64,000 bases of DNA, taken from positions 12,666,001 through 12,730,000 of the forward strand of contig NC_087108.1 in assembly GCF_963855985.1 (NCBI RefSeq). Direction: 5' to 3'. This document shows, piece by piece, positions 47,560 to 58,069 of this stretch. The notes beneath the pieces were generated by a model that was not told the origin of the DNA, searched no databases, and saw only the letters and a program-made list of their open reading frames with translations. The first letter of the stretch is position 1. Each line of letters starts with the position of its first letter. A program made the position numbers and the translations under genes. Source of the stretch: Ostrinia nubilalis. Its lineage: Eukaryota > Arthropoda > Insecta > Lepidoptera > Crambidae.

Positions 47560-48479
47560 TTTTGCAAAGACAAAACACGTGACAGAACTGAACGATTCAA
47601 CAGATTCTCACTTAGTTACACAAAAGCTTTTGTGCATCTTCGCAAACAGAATAATACAGGTCCAGCATAAAACTAAAAATCCAATAAAGCTCCTCGCTCT
47701 ACCACATAAGATTCTGCAGATAGAAGCGGTAGTTGAAGACAAAACAAAATCGCAAATTGCACTGATCGCGCAGATAAATTGAAGACAAAACACAATCGTA
47801 AAACGTGACGAATAACTTGTGCCTTCTGCATAGAGTAATAGAACGCCACGTTCTCCAAATAAACAACTTGCGCCCTTCTGTCAAATATAACAAAGCTTCT
47901 TTTCGGCCACAGATCGGACAGCTAGTAGAAGACAAAACACAATCGCAAAAGTTACGAATAACTTGTACCTTTCTGCTTGAAAAGAAACCCTCGATCTCCA
48001 GATAAACAACTTGCGCCCTTCTGTCAAATAAAACAAAGCTCCTTTTCGCCCACAGATCGGACAGCTAGTAGAAGACAAAACACAATCTTAAAACGTGACG
48101 AATAACTTGTGCCTTTCTGATTGAAAAGAAACCCTCGATCTCCAGATAAACAACTTGCGCCCTTCTGCCAAAGCCAATAACCCTCATTTTCGCCCACAGA
48201 TCTCGCACCTAGTAAAAGACAAAACACAATCGCAAAACGTTACGAATAACTTGTGCCTTTCTGCTTGAAAAGAAACCCTCGATCTCCAGATAAACAACTT
48301 GCGCCCTTCTGCCAAAGCCAATAACCCTCATTTTCGCCCACAGATCTCGCACCTAGTAAAAGACAAAACACAATCTTAAAACGCCACGAATAACTTGTGC
48401 CTTTCGGCTTGAAAAGAATCTCCAGATAAACAATTTGCGCCCTTCTGCCAGAGACAATAACGCTCAATTTCGTCCACAG
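47560..48479 (+). repeat. Tandem array of duplicated cut exon acceptors
   Basis: Units of about 144 bp each carry a pyrimidine-containing acceptor-like CCACAG (or GCAG), then a near-copy of the first 21 bases of the real exon, then a shared tail GACAAAACACAATCG. Exon-like starts fall at 47720, 47764, 47913, 48056, 48200 and 48344, and the true exon starts at 48480. Spacings in the regular part are 149, 143, 144, 144 and 136. Units at 47913 and 48056 would encode I-G-Q-L-V-E-D against I-A-Q-L-V-E-D in the real exon. Those at 48200 and 48344 would give I-S-H-L-V-K-D. Confidence 0.9.
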
Positions 48480-48661
48480 ATCGCGCAGTTAGTGGAAGAC
48501 GTGCGCCGCCTGCAAGCGTCGCTGGCGGCGCTTCAGGACGCGCACGCGCAGCAGCTGGCGCGGCTGGAGGAGCGGTTGGACGAGAAGAAACAGCACATCG
48601 CGCGGCTGGAAGCGCGCATCGACGCGCAGCGCGACTACGACGACATCAAGCGAGAGATCAG
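48480..48661 (+). CDS. ct: Coiled-coil exon of a cut/CUX homeobox protein (internal exon)
   Basis: This exon supplies part of the N-terminal coiled coil of a CUX/CASP-type protein. In the family this region precedes the DNA-binding cut repeats and homeodomain, or in the CASP splice form a Golgi membrane anchor. The exon opens after CGTCCACAG and closes at CAG|GTGAGT. Its 182 bases give 60 codons plus two bases. The peptide is rich in heptads of L, A, E, R and Q (LVEDVRRLQASLAALQ, then RLEERLDEKKQHIARLEARI) and ends in DYDDIKREI. That ending followed by the next exon's SMLRALDL resembles the conserved DYEEIK-type end of the CUX coiled coil. The exon is far more GC-rich than its surroundings. 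Other long coiled-coil proteins are the main alternative. Cut repeats and homeodomain are outside the window. Confidence 0.8.
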
Positions 48662-48705
48662 GTGAGTATTGGACTGGCTGATCTATTTGCACTGCACCAT
48701 CTATA

Positions 48706-48960
48706 ACCATCACTGTTGGACAAAGGATTTTCACAATGACTGGGCCTGGACTGACCGAATTTAGGCTGTTCCAGCAGCCTTTATTAGGTCGTCGATCCCC
48801 TGAGTGGCAGGGAGGCCTGGATAAAGGCCTTTCCCAAGGATTTCTGTAACGACTGGCGCTTTCCAACCTCCACCTTCAACGTCTTAGTTCATCAAGCGGT
48901 TCAGCGCATCTTCGTTGCGTGGTCGCCTCTCGAGCTCTGTCCCAACATCCATCTATTCTT
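48706..48960 (-). mobile_element. Old RTE 3' fragments just after the exon
   Basis: Decayed pieces CTGTTGGACAAAGG, TTATTAGGTCGTCGATCC, GGCCTTTCCCAAGGATTTC and GTGGTCGCCTCTCGAG are recognisable. The order suggests two overlapping degraded copies beginning about 45 bases after the splice donor. Confidence 0.6.
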
Positions 48961-50280
48961 CTATTCTACGCTTAGTTAGGTATACCACTTTGATTAGGCC
49001 ATCAAAGAATGTAGAAATGGCTACAGAGAAAGAAGGAACTACATAGAAGCTTGATGTATCATCATATCCTAAATACACGCACACAACACACATTATTTGC
49101 CTCGACACAATGAAAAATCCTTCGGAACTATTAGATAACCCTCCAATCTCCTAAAGATTATTTCATAAGCACTTGTTCTTGCAACTGTCAAAAACGGATT
49201 TTAAAAAAATGCTCACGTTTAATTACTGACATGTAACTAATCGTGCTAAGACAATATTAGTAGAAAACGAGCAGTAATCAACATCTAAGCATAGAGAACT
49301 TTCTTCGCCCCTGTAGTCTGCCAACAATAGCGTTTGCGTTGATAACGCGCTTATCGTGCGCGCACGCAGCGAAAGCGACGCGTGTTTGTATGGCAGCCTT
49401 CCGAGGTATTGTTTTGATACATGACTCAGTAGTTCAGGGTATAGTTTCTACAATTTCTACACGTTCAGGATTTTTAAGAAAAACTTTCAGACAAAATTTT
49501 ACAGAAAAAAGGAAATCTGATTGAAACCACTAACAATAATTAATTTTGACATATTATGTTGGGGCGTAGTGTGCCTTAGACGGGCCCCGTGTCATCTTGG
49601 GGGGACTAAAGTTAAAGGTCAAGATCAAGGAAGCCCTATTCATTCAAAAAGGCACTGTGGGCCAGAAGCCTCGTATCGTTGATAAGGCAGATATGGCGGA
49701 AGCTACGCAAACCTTCTATTCTAGATCATTATGCTTAAATAAAATTGTTTTTGATTCTAACTCAGCCTAACCTCGACAGCTATTTGCTAAATGAGTATCT
49801 CTGTGCGTATTTATTAGAGTCACTGCCCCTCTATCCAAACACTGACACAATAAAAGTAATCAAAAGATCCAGCAATGAATCACAAACGCAGCGGCGCTTG
49901 TTGACAAGTGCGTTTGCTTTGGTTTCCTCACACTAAGGGCACGCTGACACGAGAAGCTAGAGATAGTCAGTTCAGAGCTGGTAAAGACATTGCAGCTTGA
50001 ATATGACAGATGGTAAAGAACTAGCCTTTGTCCATGACTTCGTCCGCTAAAATTTCAATAAAAGTAGCCTTACTAATTAGTCTATGTCTAGTTAGACAAC
50101 AACATTACAATTACAAAGTTGCATTAAAATCCGTCCCATATTTTAACGAACTTCCACATAACAGACCCATCTTCAAAGAGAGAGTGTGCTTAAAAGAATT
50201 GACTCAGAACTTGGCAGCAACTTGACGCTTAACAACAGTAGATAGAAAGCCAAGTCACTTCTTTAATGCAGAACAAGAGA
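48961..50280. other. Intron sequence, nothing recognised
   Basis: A stretch at 49560-49720 (GGGGCGTAGTGTGCC onward) has protein-like composition but no open frame of note. Confidence 0.45.
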
Positions 50281-50284
50281 TTTG

Positions 50285-50378
50285 AATGAGGTAAGTATCT
50301 GACTGCAATCGCACCTGATGTTAAGTGAGATGCAGTCATTCGTTTGGCCCCATAAGTGCCTATTCACTCTCACCTTGA
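50285..50378 (-). repeat. Dispersed repeat (AAGGCGAGAG...CCTAGACTGC family)
   Basis: Reverse-orientation copy: GACTGCAATCGCACCTGATG, TTAAGTGAGATGCAGTC and GTGCCTATTCACTCTCACCT. Confidence 0.6.
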
Positions 50379-50597
50379 AGAAGCAGATAGTGTAGTCACT
50401 GCTGAATGCACAATGTCGCCAGTGTGCCCCCGCCCTAGCCAGGCCTCGGCCACATTCAAGGCTTGCCCAACCGCAAACAATGTAATCTCGGAGGTGAACG
50501 ACCTGATAGTGATAATGTTATCAGCACGTAAGCTTAGTGTGTTCTTACAGTCAGCAGGATTGACGAGTAGGAAGCATTTTCTTTACTCTACATTATG

Positions 50598-50737
50598 TAT
50601 TGACAAACATTACTATGAGGTCTCACAGTGCGCGTGGACGCACAGAGAGACACACGAACCAATCACAGAGCTCTATTGAACGCTGTGCGTTCGATTTGCT
50701 GCTTTACTTAAGCAAGCATCATTTGTGAATACGGGCG
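50598..50737 (+). mobile_element. MITE family A, copy 3 (left end decayed)
   Basis: The interior and right end (CATTTGTGAATACGGGCG, then TTA) match copies 1 and 4. The left terminus has lost its CGCCCGTAT start. Confidence 0.7.
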
Positions 50738-50739
50738 TT

Positions 50740-51860
50740 AGTTTTTTGTTTTTAAAGCGAAAAGTGACTCTATTTTCTTTAAACAGATGAAATTAGCTGT
50801 CTTCTGAAGAACATTACGTTTTTTAACAGATGTAGAGTTCTTGTAGTCATGTTATAACTTAATTGCATAGTTCAAAGAACGCTTAGACAATGCCCTGACA
50901 TAATATTTATGTGTTCTCCAAACAGTACCAAGGACTTGTCCAAAAGGACGTCTCAATCGGCCGCGCACTCGCACATAAAACTTAAGAAAATACAACTCAA
51001 AAGGACGAAAAGGATGTGGCGGCAAACACAACACGTTTAATTGACTCAAAAACTGATGCAAGCTGTGAAAACAGGCGGTGCGGCTTTTATCTGTTAAGTA
51101 CCTCGTCAACGACAATCCATGAAAAGACAATCAATCTCGGAATAAATAGAGATTTAAAATCACTAAAAGGACACGGAAATTATGTAGTTTTTCAATCGGC
51201 CTCAAAAGCAATTTATCGATTCCCAAAAATTCTCGATGACGTATTAATTTCACATAAAACCCTTCCCGAACGCTTTGGGGGTCCGTAATTTTTTTTCTAC
51301 GCTTTTTTTGCGGCGGTACACTTATGTCACTCCCACACCGCACTCGCGTCTACACGCTAAACGATTCGAGATACGGAATTTAGCATCCACCCCCGAGTTT
51401 GGACAATCTATTGATACAGAATCGCTCCCTGAGAACGTTTAGCTTTTTTTATTTTTCTTTTTTTATTTCCTGCCAGTGGGAAATATAAATACGTTTATCG
51501 GGGGAGACTTTTTGCCGGAATTAAAAGATAAAAATTTATCGGCTTGGGAACGAAACTAAAGATTGTGAATGGTGTTGATTATTTAATTATTTATTTGAAT
51601 TGATAAGAAATCGAATAGTTTGACGATTTCAGCTTTCTTTATAGAGTCAGGTGGAGATTAATTTTAGTCGTAAGTGTCGTAACAATAATGGCCTAGATTT
51701 CCAGTAAATTGGATTATCAGAGGCTTCAGGATGATGCATCTATTGTTGCGCAAGGAAGTTGACTGATCTCCCCTTATCGCTGATTACCAAACTTCGGGCA
51801 AAGACTTATAACTGTGGGAAACTATATCGGAGGCTAATATAGGGTTTCGTAAGGATACTC
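50740..51860. other. Intron sequence, nothing recognised
   Basis: Short overlapping open frames (50852-51343, both strands) show no motif. Confidence 0.5.
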
Positions 51861-51883
51861 AGAATGAAATGACTCTATCAAGG

Positions 51884-52010
51884 TGGACCGACGACGTCAT
51901 AAAGGCAAGAGGCGCTAGATGCAGGCCGCTACCAACCGGCCTTAGTGGAAATCATTGGGGGAGGCTTGTGTTCAGCAGTGGACGTCCTGTGGCTGAATGA
52001 TGATGATGAG
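51884..52010 (+). mobile_element. RTE 3' fragment with TSD
   Basis: ATGACTCTATCAAGG (51869-51883) and ATGAGTCTATCAAAG (52011-52025) flank it, 13 of 15 bases alike. The interior has TGGACCGACGACGTCATAAA, CTACCAACCGGCC and the GACGTCCTGTGGCTGAATGA 3' end with an ATG-repeat tail. Confidence 0.8.
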
Positions 52011-52203
52011 ATGAGTCTATCAAAGTCGCATGATTTTGTTATACAAACTTTGTCAGTCTATAACTTCTATACCCCATTGATTTCGACATGCTTTCGGTGA
52101 GGTAAAATGTACTCTATAATGAAACTACTGATACCCATTTAATCCTAATCGATTCTGTTTTTTAGGGACTATCTCTTTTTTATTTTATTTTAAATTAAAT
52201 TAG

Positions 52204-52255
52204 ATCCTCCTAGACTGCATTTCACTTAACACCAAAATACCTGCCTGGGTATACA
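52204..52255 (+). repeat. Partial dispersed repeat (CCTAGACTGC family)
   Basis: TCCTCCTAGACTGCATTTCA, CTTAACACC and AAATACCTGC match part of 28165-28262. Confidence 0.5.
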
Positions 52256-52757
52256 TAAAAAAGATACCTACCTACTTATTTAATTTTTAACAATAATTCC
52301 TGAAATATTTGTAAGTATCATGATGATAGGAATAAATCCTCGAACAACGCCGCGTGTCTTCACTACAACAAATCTATACCTAAATAGACAAAGCCAACCA
52401 TTTCTCCTAATAGAGACATCAATGAGCGTGCTAAATATAACAATGACAACACGCTGTCCATAGTTTAATGTGTTATTTTTCCCAAAATGGCGGCGCGTTT
52501 GAACTACTTCAAAGGGCGCGACATAAAGTAACGCCTGGGCAGCATAAACAACCCGTTGGGATGGCAGTTTATTATCGATCTATTGGTATATAACTATAGG
52601 TACGCTTAATTTAGTTACCCTTATGTCCATACTACAAGGTTCGAGACTATATTGATGACAAGGATGCGTGGTCAGTTCAGTCTGCACATATTTGATGTAC
52701 TTGAATTTGGTTATTCTTACCGTTAGATAATTCCTGGTAATTAGGGATGACTGAGTT

Positions 52758-52927
52758 TGTTCCGGCGTTTCTTCTCAGCACTTGCCATATGTTTGTCTCG
52801 AAGCGCTGGTAGGGCCCAAAAGATAAGGAGACATGTAAAGTGCCCAGAGCTACCTTTTCTTTTTTATTATTGACTATATTTTGACGTTCATAAGTGCCAC
52901 TTGTGGTCTAGACTGAATAAATATTTT
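52758..52927 (+). repeat. Dispersed repeat, longest copy
   Basis: TTCCGGCGTTTCTTCTCAGC, AGGAGACATGTAAAGTGCC and GAACGTCAAAATATAGT-like sequence (inverted here) finish in a GAATAAATATTTTT tail. Related copies lie at 33290-33410 and 40388-40520. Confidence 0.6.
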
Positions 52928-53087
52928 TTAGTCAATGCCTGAGATATGGGAGCGGCACGCGAGGGTGTTTTTCAGATGTCAAACGAGACACAACAAGTAT
53001 GACACTTGAGATATGCTTCAGATTTGTATGCTCTGTCACGTCGTAATGTCAAAGTCACTCCTCATCCCATGCTGCTTTTATAACTTA

Positions 53088-53232
53088 CACCCGTATTCAC
53101 AAACATCACTATGAGGTCTCACAGTGCGCGTGGACGCACAGGGTGACACACGAACCAATCACAGTGCTCTATTCAACGCTGTGCGTTCGATTTGGTGCTA
53201 CACTTAAGCAAGCATCGTTTGTGAATACGGGT
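53088..53232 (+). mobile_element. MITE family A, copy 4
   Basis: CACCCGTATTCACAAACATC at the left and CGTTTGTGAATACGGGT at the right. TTA lies at 53085-53087. It is a good full-length reference for the family (145 bp). Confidence 0.8.
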
Positions 53233-53777
53233 AGGTATTAGTCACTGATTGAGTTAAGCACTACACTTATAAATTAGTAACTATAGCGAATTGTAATAGA
53301 AAGACAATCTACTTACCAGTACTAACTGAACTAGTCTTGTCTATGCTCGGTAAATAACCGACAGATGAAGGTGACCGTTAATATTGTCGTTGAATTGAGT
53401 TTATGGCAAAAGCTCAGAATTAGGGATTGCAATTGCTGGATCCAGCATACAGCAATCCAGCTGGATCCAGCGCCTTTTTAAACATGCTGGATCCAGCATA
53501 CATTGCTGGATCCAGCGATGCGGATCCGCAAACGTATAATTTTCTATTGCTTAGTTTCGAATTACCGCCATTTTCAAAACGGCGCGGTGACGTTGCCGTT
53601 CTGTTGTTTTGTGCGTTGAACGGCGCCTCTCCGAAGTTACTGGTTACGTTAGTGTGATTGAAAAATCCAAAAAAGTATGAAGAAGCCGTAAAAAAAACTG
53701 TCTATTTTCCTTTGCCAAAAAAAATGCGATGCGACAGGAGATGAAAACTTTGTATAAATTAAAATATTGTAGAGCCG

Positions 53778-54116
53778 GTGCAAGAAGATAAAGATATCAT
53801 GGAGTTAGAAGAGAATGGTCTAAACGATGACGCAGAACTCGTGAAAATTACTTTAGAGCAAGAGCTTGAGATGGAACTTAAAAGAGAGAAGGAGAACTTT
53901 AACAAACAAAAGCCAAAGACAAGTGGTCAATTAGATTACGAAAAGGTACTGAAAAAAGAAATGAGCGTATATGAGGCAGAATGAGTGCGAGTGAACATTT
54001 ATCTATGGTGTACCTATGACTATTTAATAATCCTAAAACCGACCAGTGTGGAGGCCGAAAGGGCATTCTCAGTTCATATGCTGTTCTGTGAGGTTGTCAG
54101 TGCAGAATATAGATAA
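53778..54116 (+). pseudogene. Degenerate hAT transposase remnant
   Basis: An open frame at 53778-53984 encodes a lysine/glutamate-rich peptide (for example VLKKEMSVYEAE). After a stop, 54021-54113 encodes YLIILKPTSVEAERAFSVHM and a short tail to a stop at 54114. The P-T-S-V-E-A-E-R-A-F-S core matches the C-terminal dimerisation signature of hAT transposases (PxSS/TxxxERxFS). The RNase-H-like catalytic domain and BED finger are absent, so the enzyme is dead. Confidence 0.75.
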
Positions 54117-54303
54117 AATTTGTTTCCTAAGGTCTTACTTCCAGAGGATTAAAAAAAAGACAATATGGTCTCTTGTCGTCAGATTTTAAACTGCCTAATT
54201 ATCGCAGAAGATTATTTCGGATTCGTAACTTCTATTGATACCAAAAATTGATTGAAGACTAAATTACCGTCCTTTTCGTAGTTAATTTTATAAGAATTTG
54301 TAA

Positions 54304-54426
54304 TGGTGCGTCCACACTGGGCGAAAGGGCTCCCGCGGCACGCTTGTCATCCTGCTCACCCTGCTCTTGAGTGAGTAGGATGTCGAGTTTGCTACGTGAG
54401 CCCGTTCGCCCAGTGTGGACGCACCA
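54304..54426. mobile_element. MITE family F nested in hAT-2
   Basis: The 22-bp terminal inverted repeats begin TGGTGCGTCCACACTGGGCG and end CGCCCAGTGTGGACGCACCA, perfect on both sides. TAA flanks at 54301-54303 and 54427-54429. It is 123 bp, non-coding and PIF/Harbinger-like by TSD. Confidence 0.85.
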
Positions 54427-54519
54427 TAAGACTGTTTGTCCTACTGATTAGACGTATTTCATAGATTATCGTAAAAATTACAATAGGTAAATATAAAAAT
54501 GAATCGCAAAATGTGTTGG

Positions 54520-54676
54520 TAAGCGCAGACCTCAACAACGCCTGGACCAATTTTTTTTAAATGTTCGTTGAAGTCCAAGGATGGTTTTTACGGCGAGAAA
54601 AATTCGAACAATGTCTGGGAAAACCCTAAAAACAGCCCTTTTTTCACACGGGCGAAACCGTGGGCGAAAAGCTAGT
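54520..54676 (+). mobile_element. Helitron-like 3' part nested in hAT-2
   Basis: It ends CACACGGGCGAAACCGTGGG, CGAAAAGCTAGT, the same hairpin-plus-CTAGT terminus as 36316-36548. The 5' end is unclear. Confidence 0.6.
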
Positions 54677-54827
54677 TACTTAATAAAAAAAAGTCTTAAA
54701 AATGTCGTCTTTTTATTAACGTTCCACATTTTGCTGGATCCGCGCAGGATCCAGCTGGAATCAGGTCAATCCAGCAAGAATCCAGCTGGATTGAAAACGC
54801 CGCTGGATTGCAATCCCTACTCAGAAT

Positions 54828-55215
54828 GTATTCGTAACTTTGTTATTTCATTGCTGTTATAAAAGTATCAATCGCGAAACAAAAAGTATCACATAAACGA
54901 CTTACTCATATCGTTTTTGTATCACTGTCATTACAACATTCGAAGAATTAATCCGACATCAAAACTAGCAATTTCCTCGAAATCCTTCGACAATGAGTCA
55001 GATCGCCCCAATCCTGTCGTTGAGGTAACAACTAACAACCGACGAAATATTATCGGCCCACACGGCAGCCTGATAGAAAACAAGCGAACACAGTGGGGGT
55101 GAGGGTAGTAACACCTCGAGTCGGACGGGATAAGGCCAAGCAGAAGAAAAAGAAGAATATTAGCATCTTTTACTAGTTTAGCACATTTCTCTCTGCTATC
55201 TTTCTTCAGTTTCTG
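54828..55215. other. Intron sequence, nothing recognised
   Basis: No supportable feature. Confidence 0.5.
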
Positions 55216-55217
55216 CT

Positions 55218-55452
55218 ACAGGCTAAAAAAATATAGCCATAGGCAAAGAAAACATAGCCACAGACTAAGAAAACATGGCCACAGATTAAGAAAACATAGC
55301 CACAGATTAAGAAAACATAGCCACAGGCTAAGAAAACATAGCCGCAGACTAAGTTAACATAGCCACAGACTAAGAAAACATAGCCACATACTAAAAAAAC
55401 ATAGCCACAGACTAAAAAAACAGTCACAGACTAAGAAAGCATAGCCTCTGTG
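55218..55452 (-). repeat. 21-bp minisatellite, about ten units
   Basis: The unit is close to ACATAGCCACAGACTAAGAAA, with point variants. As 21 is a multiple of 3, the minus strand stays open as a VFLVCGY heptapeptide repeat. This is an effect of the period, not evidence of a gene. Confidence 0.92.
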
Positions 55453-57860
55453 GCTTAACGAAAACTAGAAAACTTTTTAGTTTTCTTTTTACTCGACTGC
55501 ACCAGAATTACCTATATTCAGAAAGACTGGGTTTCAATTAATGGTGCCTTGGTTTAAATTTTTTTATAGAATCATTATAGAGTAGTAGAGTTTAATTTTC
55601 ATCTAATCTTGCCTTGGTTTCGCAACAATTTGTAGAGTAATTGTAAATCTGAGTTGTAGAATCTTCCCAACTGGGCCTTCTGAGCCCACGTCCGTTGCCC
55701 AGGCGTGCACAGTGGGAAAGATCCCGCCGTTTCAATTATTGCGGCGCGCACGCGACGGGCAACACTCGGCGGTTCCCATGATTTTTCCCTAAGACGCCAC
55801 TAATCTGCGGGATTGCTTCTAAACAAACCTCGGGGTAATCCGATCAAATTGTATTGATACATTCGGGGAAAACTACACAAATGTAGTTAATATAGAGCTT
55901 AGATATATAACATTGTTAACATCAGCTCATAGGTCGATAATTCATTCTCTTTTGAGTTACCTACTTACTCTTAAACTCATAGATCGACAGCCCTTTATTA
56001 GATAAGTTAAAGAACAAAGAGGTTCCATCAAGATCTCAAGAATCAACAAATCGATGCGAAAATCGGCTTAACATCGAACCAATAAATCGGAGCGTCCCTA
56101 CAAACGGTTGGCAGCACCTGTACAGTTTATAGCTTATTTATTCCTCCTAAAGTCCGGATTAAGTTATAGCCAGCCCCCGAGATTAAACATTAATGGGGGT
56201 AGATAGATTGATTTCTAGACGATACCGCCCAAAGCTACTCAAATCCGCGTACTGATTAATTTTCGAATTTGAATGTTCCCGAACGACGCTCTTGGCGGGA
56301 GTTTTATGTGACAATTCGAATTTGGAACAGAGATTTGAATTGATTAACTTTTTTTTTGTTTTGATAGAGTCGAATCTTAATTTGTAGTATGCCAGTACGA
56401 ATTATTGTATAGGTTTGCGTTTGACAATTGAAAAGGAAAAAACAGATAAAACAGATGTTTTGTATGCTGTTCTTTGTTGGATCTGTCGTAATTATGTTAA
56501 TATCTAAATTAAACATTCGCCTCTACTAATAGACAATGTACATCGTCCTTTACGTTAATCGCATAAAACAAACATTATTAAAATGCAGCCATTCGTTCGT
56601 AAATAGGCATGTTTACATACACCATGTGACAGTTTTACATTCTTTATTTGAATCTGTAAAAGTTTATCTTCAAACGAATTTCGAAAATGTTTGCTCTCGT
56701 AGTCAAAATTTAAAAAGGCAAATAGGGAATCAAGAGCCGCTTATCTTGTGTTTAATTAGCTTCTAAGCACACTGGATTTACATATTTCCCGAGAGCGTAA
56801 ACACAGGACTCGCCCATATAATATAATGCCCGGAGCCACATATTTGCCTCCTATATTATATCAATACGCGGTCCTATCGCGGACACCTGTCTCCATTTGC
56901 TTAGGCGGTGTTTGAGTTACATTTAACGAAAGTTTAGCCCAACACTGTCACACACAAATTATCAACTAATTTACGTACGTTCTCCGGTTTTTTGACGCCA
57001 TAAAAAGAATGCTCGCTCCTAAGCTTTTTACAATGTGTTGACACGCCGCATACAAATTTGAATAAGAATTCTGAAAAATCCGTTTCGGTTATTTGATTTT
57101 TTGAACGAAGAACGTTTTGAGATTGGAACGCGGGCGTTGGCGAGTGGCCGGGCGTACCGTATTGACCGATCGATCGGTCGCGATTGGTCAGCGCGCGGTG
57201 GGCGGGGCCTTATCGACGGCCGATGATTGTTGATAGATAATGCGTTCCGATTACTGGCGTTCGAAATTTCAAACTTCGAATGTCTTCGTGCAAGAAGTAT
57301 CTTATCTTGACGATGTTTCGCATCTTGATGGACGGATACGAGTTGTTCTTTTGTTTTAAATTTTAAAATAACTGAATTCTATGCGGCCAGCATTCAAGTG
57401 GACAGCTATCTAACTAGTGAGCTTTTCTTAACACAATTTGAAACTGTTCCTATCATAGTTATGATTGAAATTCTAAATTCAAACCCCAAATATAGAGCTC
57501 ATACATATTTCAGGAGTGGGCATCGAAAATGTTTAATTAGCGGCCCCCCTGAATCAAAGACATATTTCTGACATCGGGGGTGTTCGATATAATCATTACG
57601 AATTCCGTCGGAGGAGGAATTTGGGAAATTAATCGATTCCTCTTCAAAGGGAATACTTTTAAACTCCGAGTGCCTGTTGCGGGGCATCTGATATTATGCA
57701 TATTTTACGGTGTTTTACGAATTATGTGGGCTCTGGGCTCCCTTACTCTTTGATGACTGTGTAGGTGATTTGAGAAGTAGCGCGTTGCAAGTGTTCAAAA
57801 CAAATTTTTATTTGATTCTTATTGCTTTCAAATAAATAAATATCCTTGGATTAGACACTA
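55453..57860. other. Intron sequence, mostly unrecognised
   Basis: A GC-rich stretch at 57125-57225 holds the 16-bp palindrome described separately. Otherwise AT-rich without features. Confidence 0.45.
57164..57179. promoter_or_regulatory. 16-bp perfect palindrome containing ATCGAT
   Basis: GACCGATCGATCGGTC is its own reverse complement and carries a central ATCGAT, a sequence bound by CUX/cut proteins. It sits in a locally GC-rich block (CGATTGGTCAGCGCGCGGTG). A regulatory role is a guess. Confidence 0.3.
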
Positions 57861-57863
57861 CGC

Positions 57864-58065
57864 CTCTAGTCCCAAACTAAGCAAAGCTTGTACTATGGGT
57901 AGGTACTAGACAACGGATATAAACATACATAAATACATACATAGTAACACCCAGACCCATCACAAAAATTAAAATTCATCATTTCAATTTCTGCCCGGCC
58001 GGGAATCGAACCCAGGACCTCTCGACATAGTAGTCCGTTCTGAACCACTACACTAAACGGCCGAC
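57864..58065 (-). mobile_element. tRNA-derived SINE
   Basis: On the minus strand the head reads GTCGGCCGTTTAGTGTAGTG, then GTTC, an A-box-like segment. GGGTTCGATTCCCGGCCGGG follows, a near-perfect B box closing a tRNA-like arm. The body continues through TTGAAATGATGAATTTTAAT to a 3' end at CAAGCTTTGCTTAGTTTGGG. A detached 3' end of this SINE lies at 6340-6372. It is not a functional tRNA gene. Confidence 0.85.
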
Positions 58066-58069
58066 AATG

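Larger units (their letters stand above)
1..48479 (+). other. Large upstream intron of the cut/CUX-like gene (partial)
   Basis: Everything before the first recognised exon is treated as intron of the same + strand gene. I searched both strands for open frames with plausible splice borders and protein-like composition. Outside mobile-element remnants I found none. The intron runs off the left edge, so its true length and 5' exon are unknown. A separate small gene nested in the intron, or a very short exon, could have been missed. Confidence 0.65.
53421..54819 (+). mobile_element. hAT-like element 2 with transposase remnant
   Basis: CTCAGAAT flanks it exactly (53413-53420 and 54820-54827). The ends are TAGGGATTGCAAT and ATTGCAATCCCTA. 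Both subterminal regions carry many copies of the palindrome GCTGGATCCAGC or half of it. A decayed transposase with a recognisable hAT dimerisation motif lies inside. A TAA-flanked MITE (54304-54426) and a Helitron-like piece (54520-54676) are nested in it. At 1.4 kb including these it is internally deleted. Confidence 0.92.

Noticed and set aside
47579..48467. Several short open frames on both strands before the cut exon
   Set aside because: These are readings of the duplicated acceptor array. They repeat each other and do not form an independent gene.
48489..48866. Minus-strand open frame overlapping the cut exon
   Set aside because: Antisense shadow of a GC-rich coding exon, extended into RTE debris. 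No independent support.
55206..55427. Minus-strand open frame of VFLVCGY heptapeptides
   Set aside because: A 21-bp minisatellite without stops. There is no start context or conserved domain.
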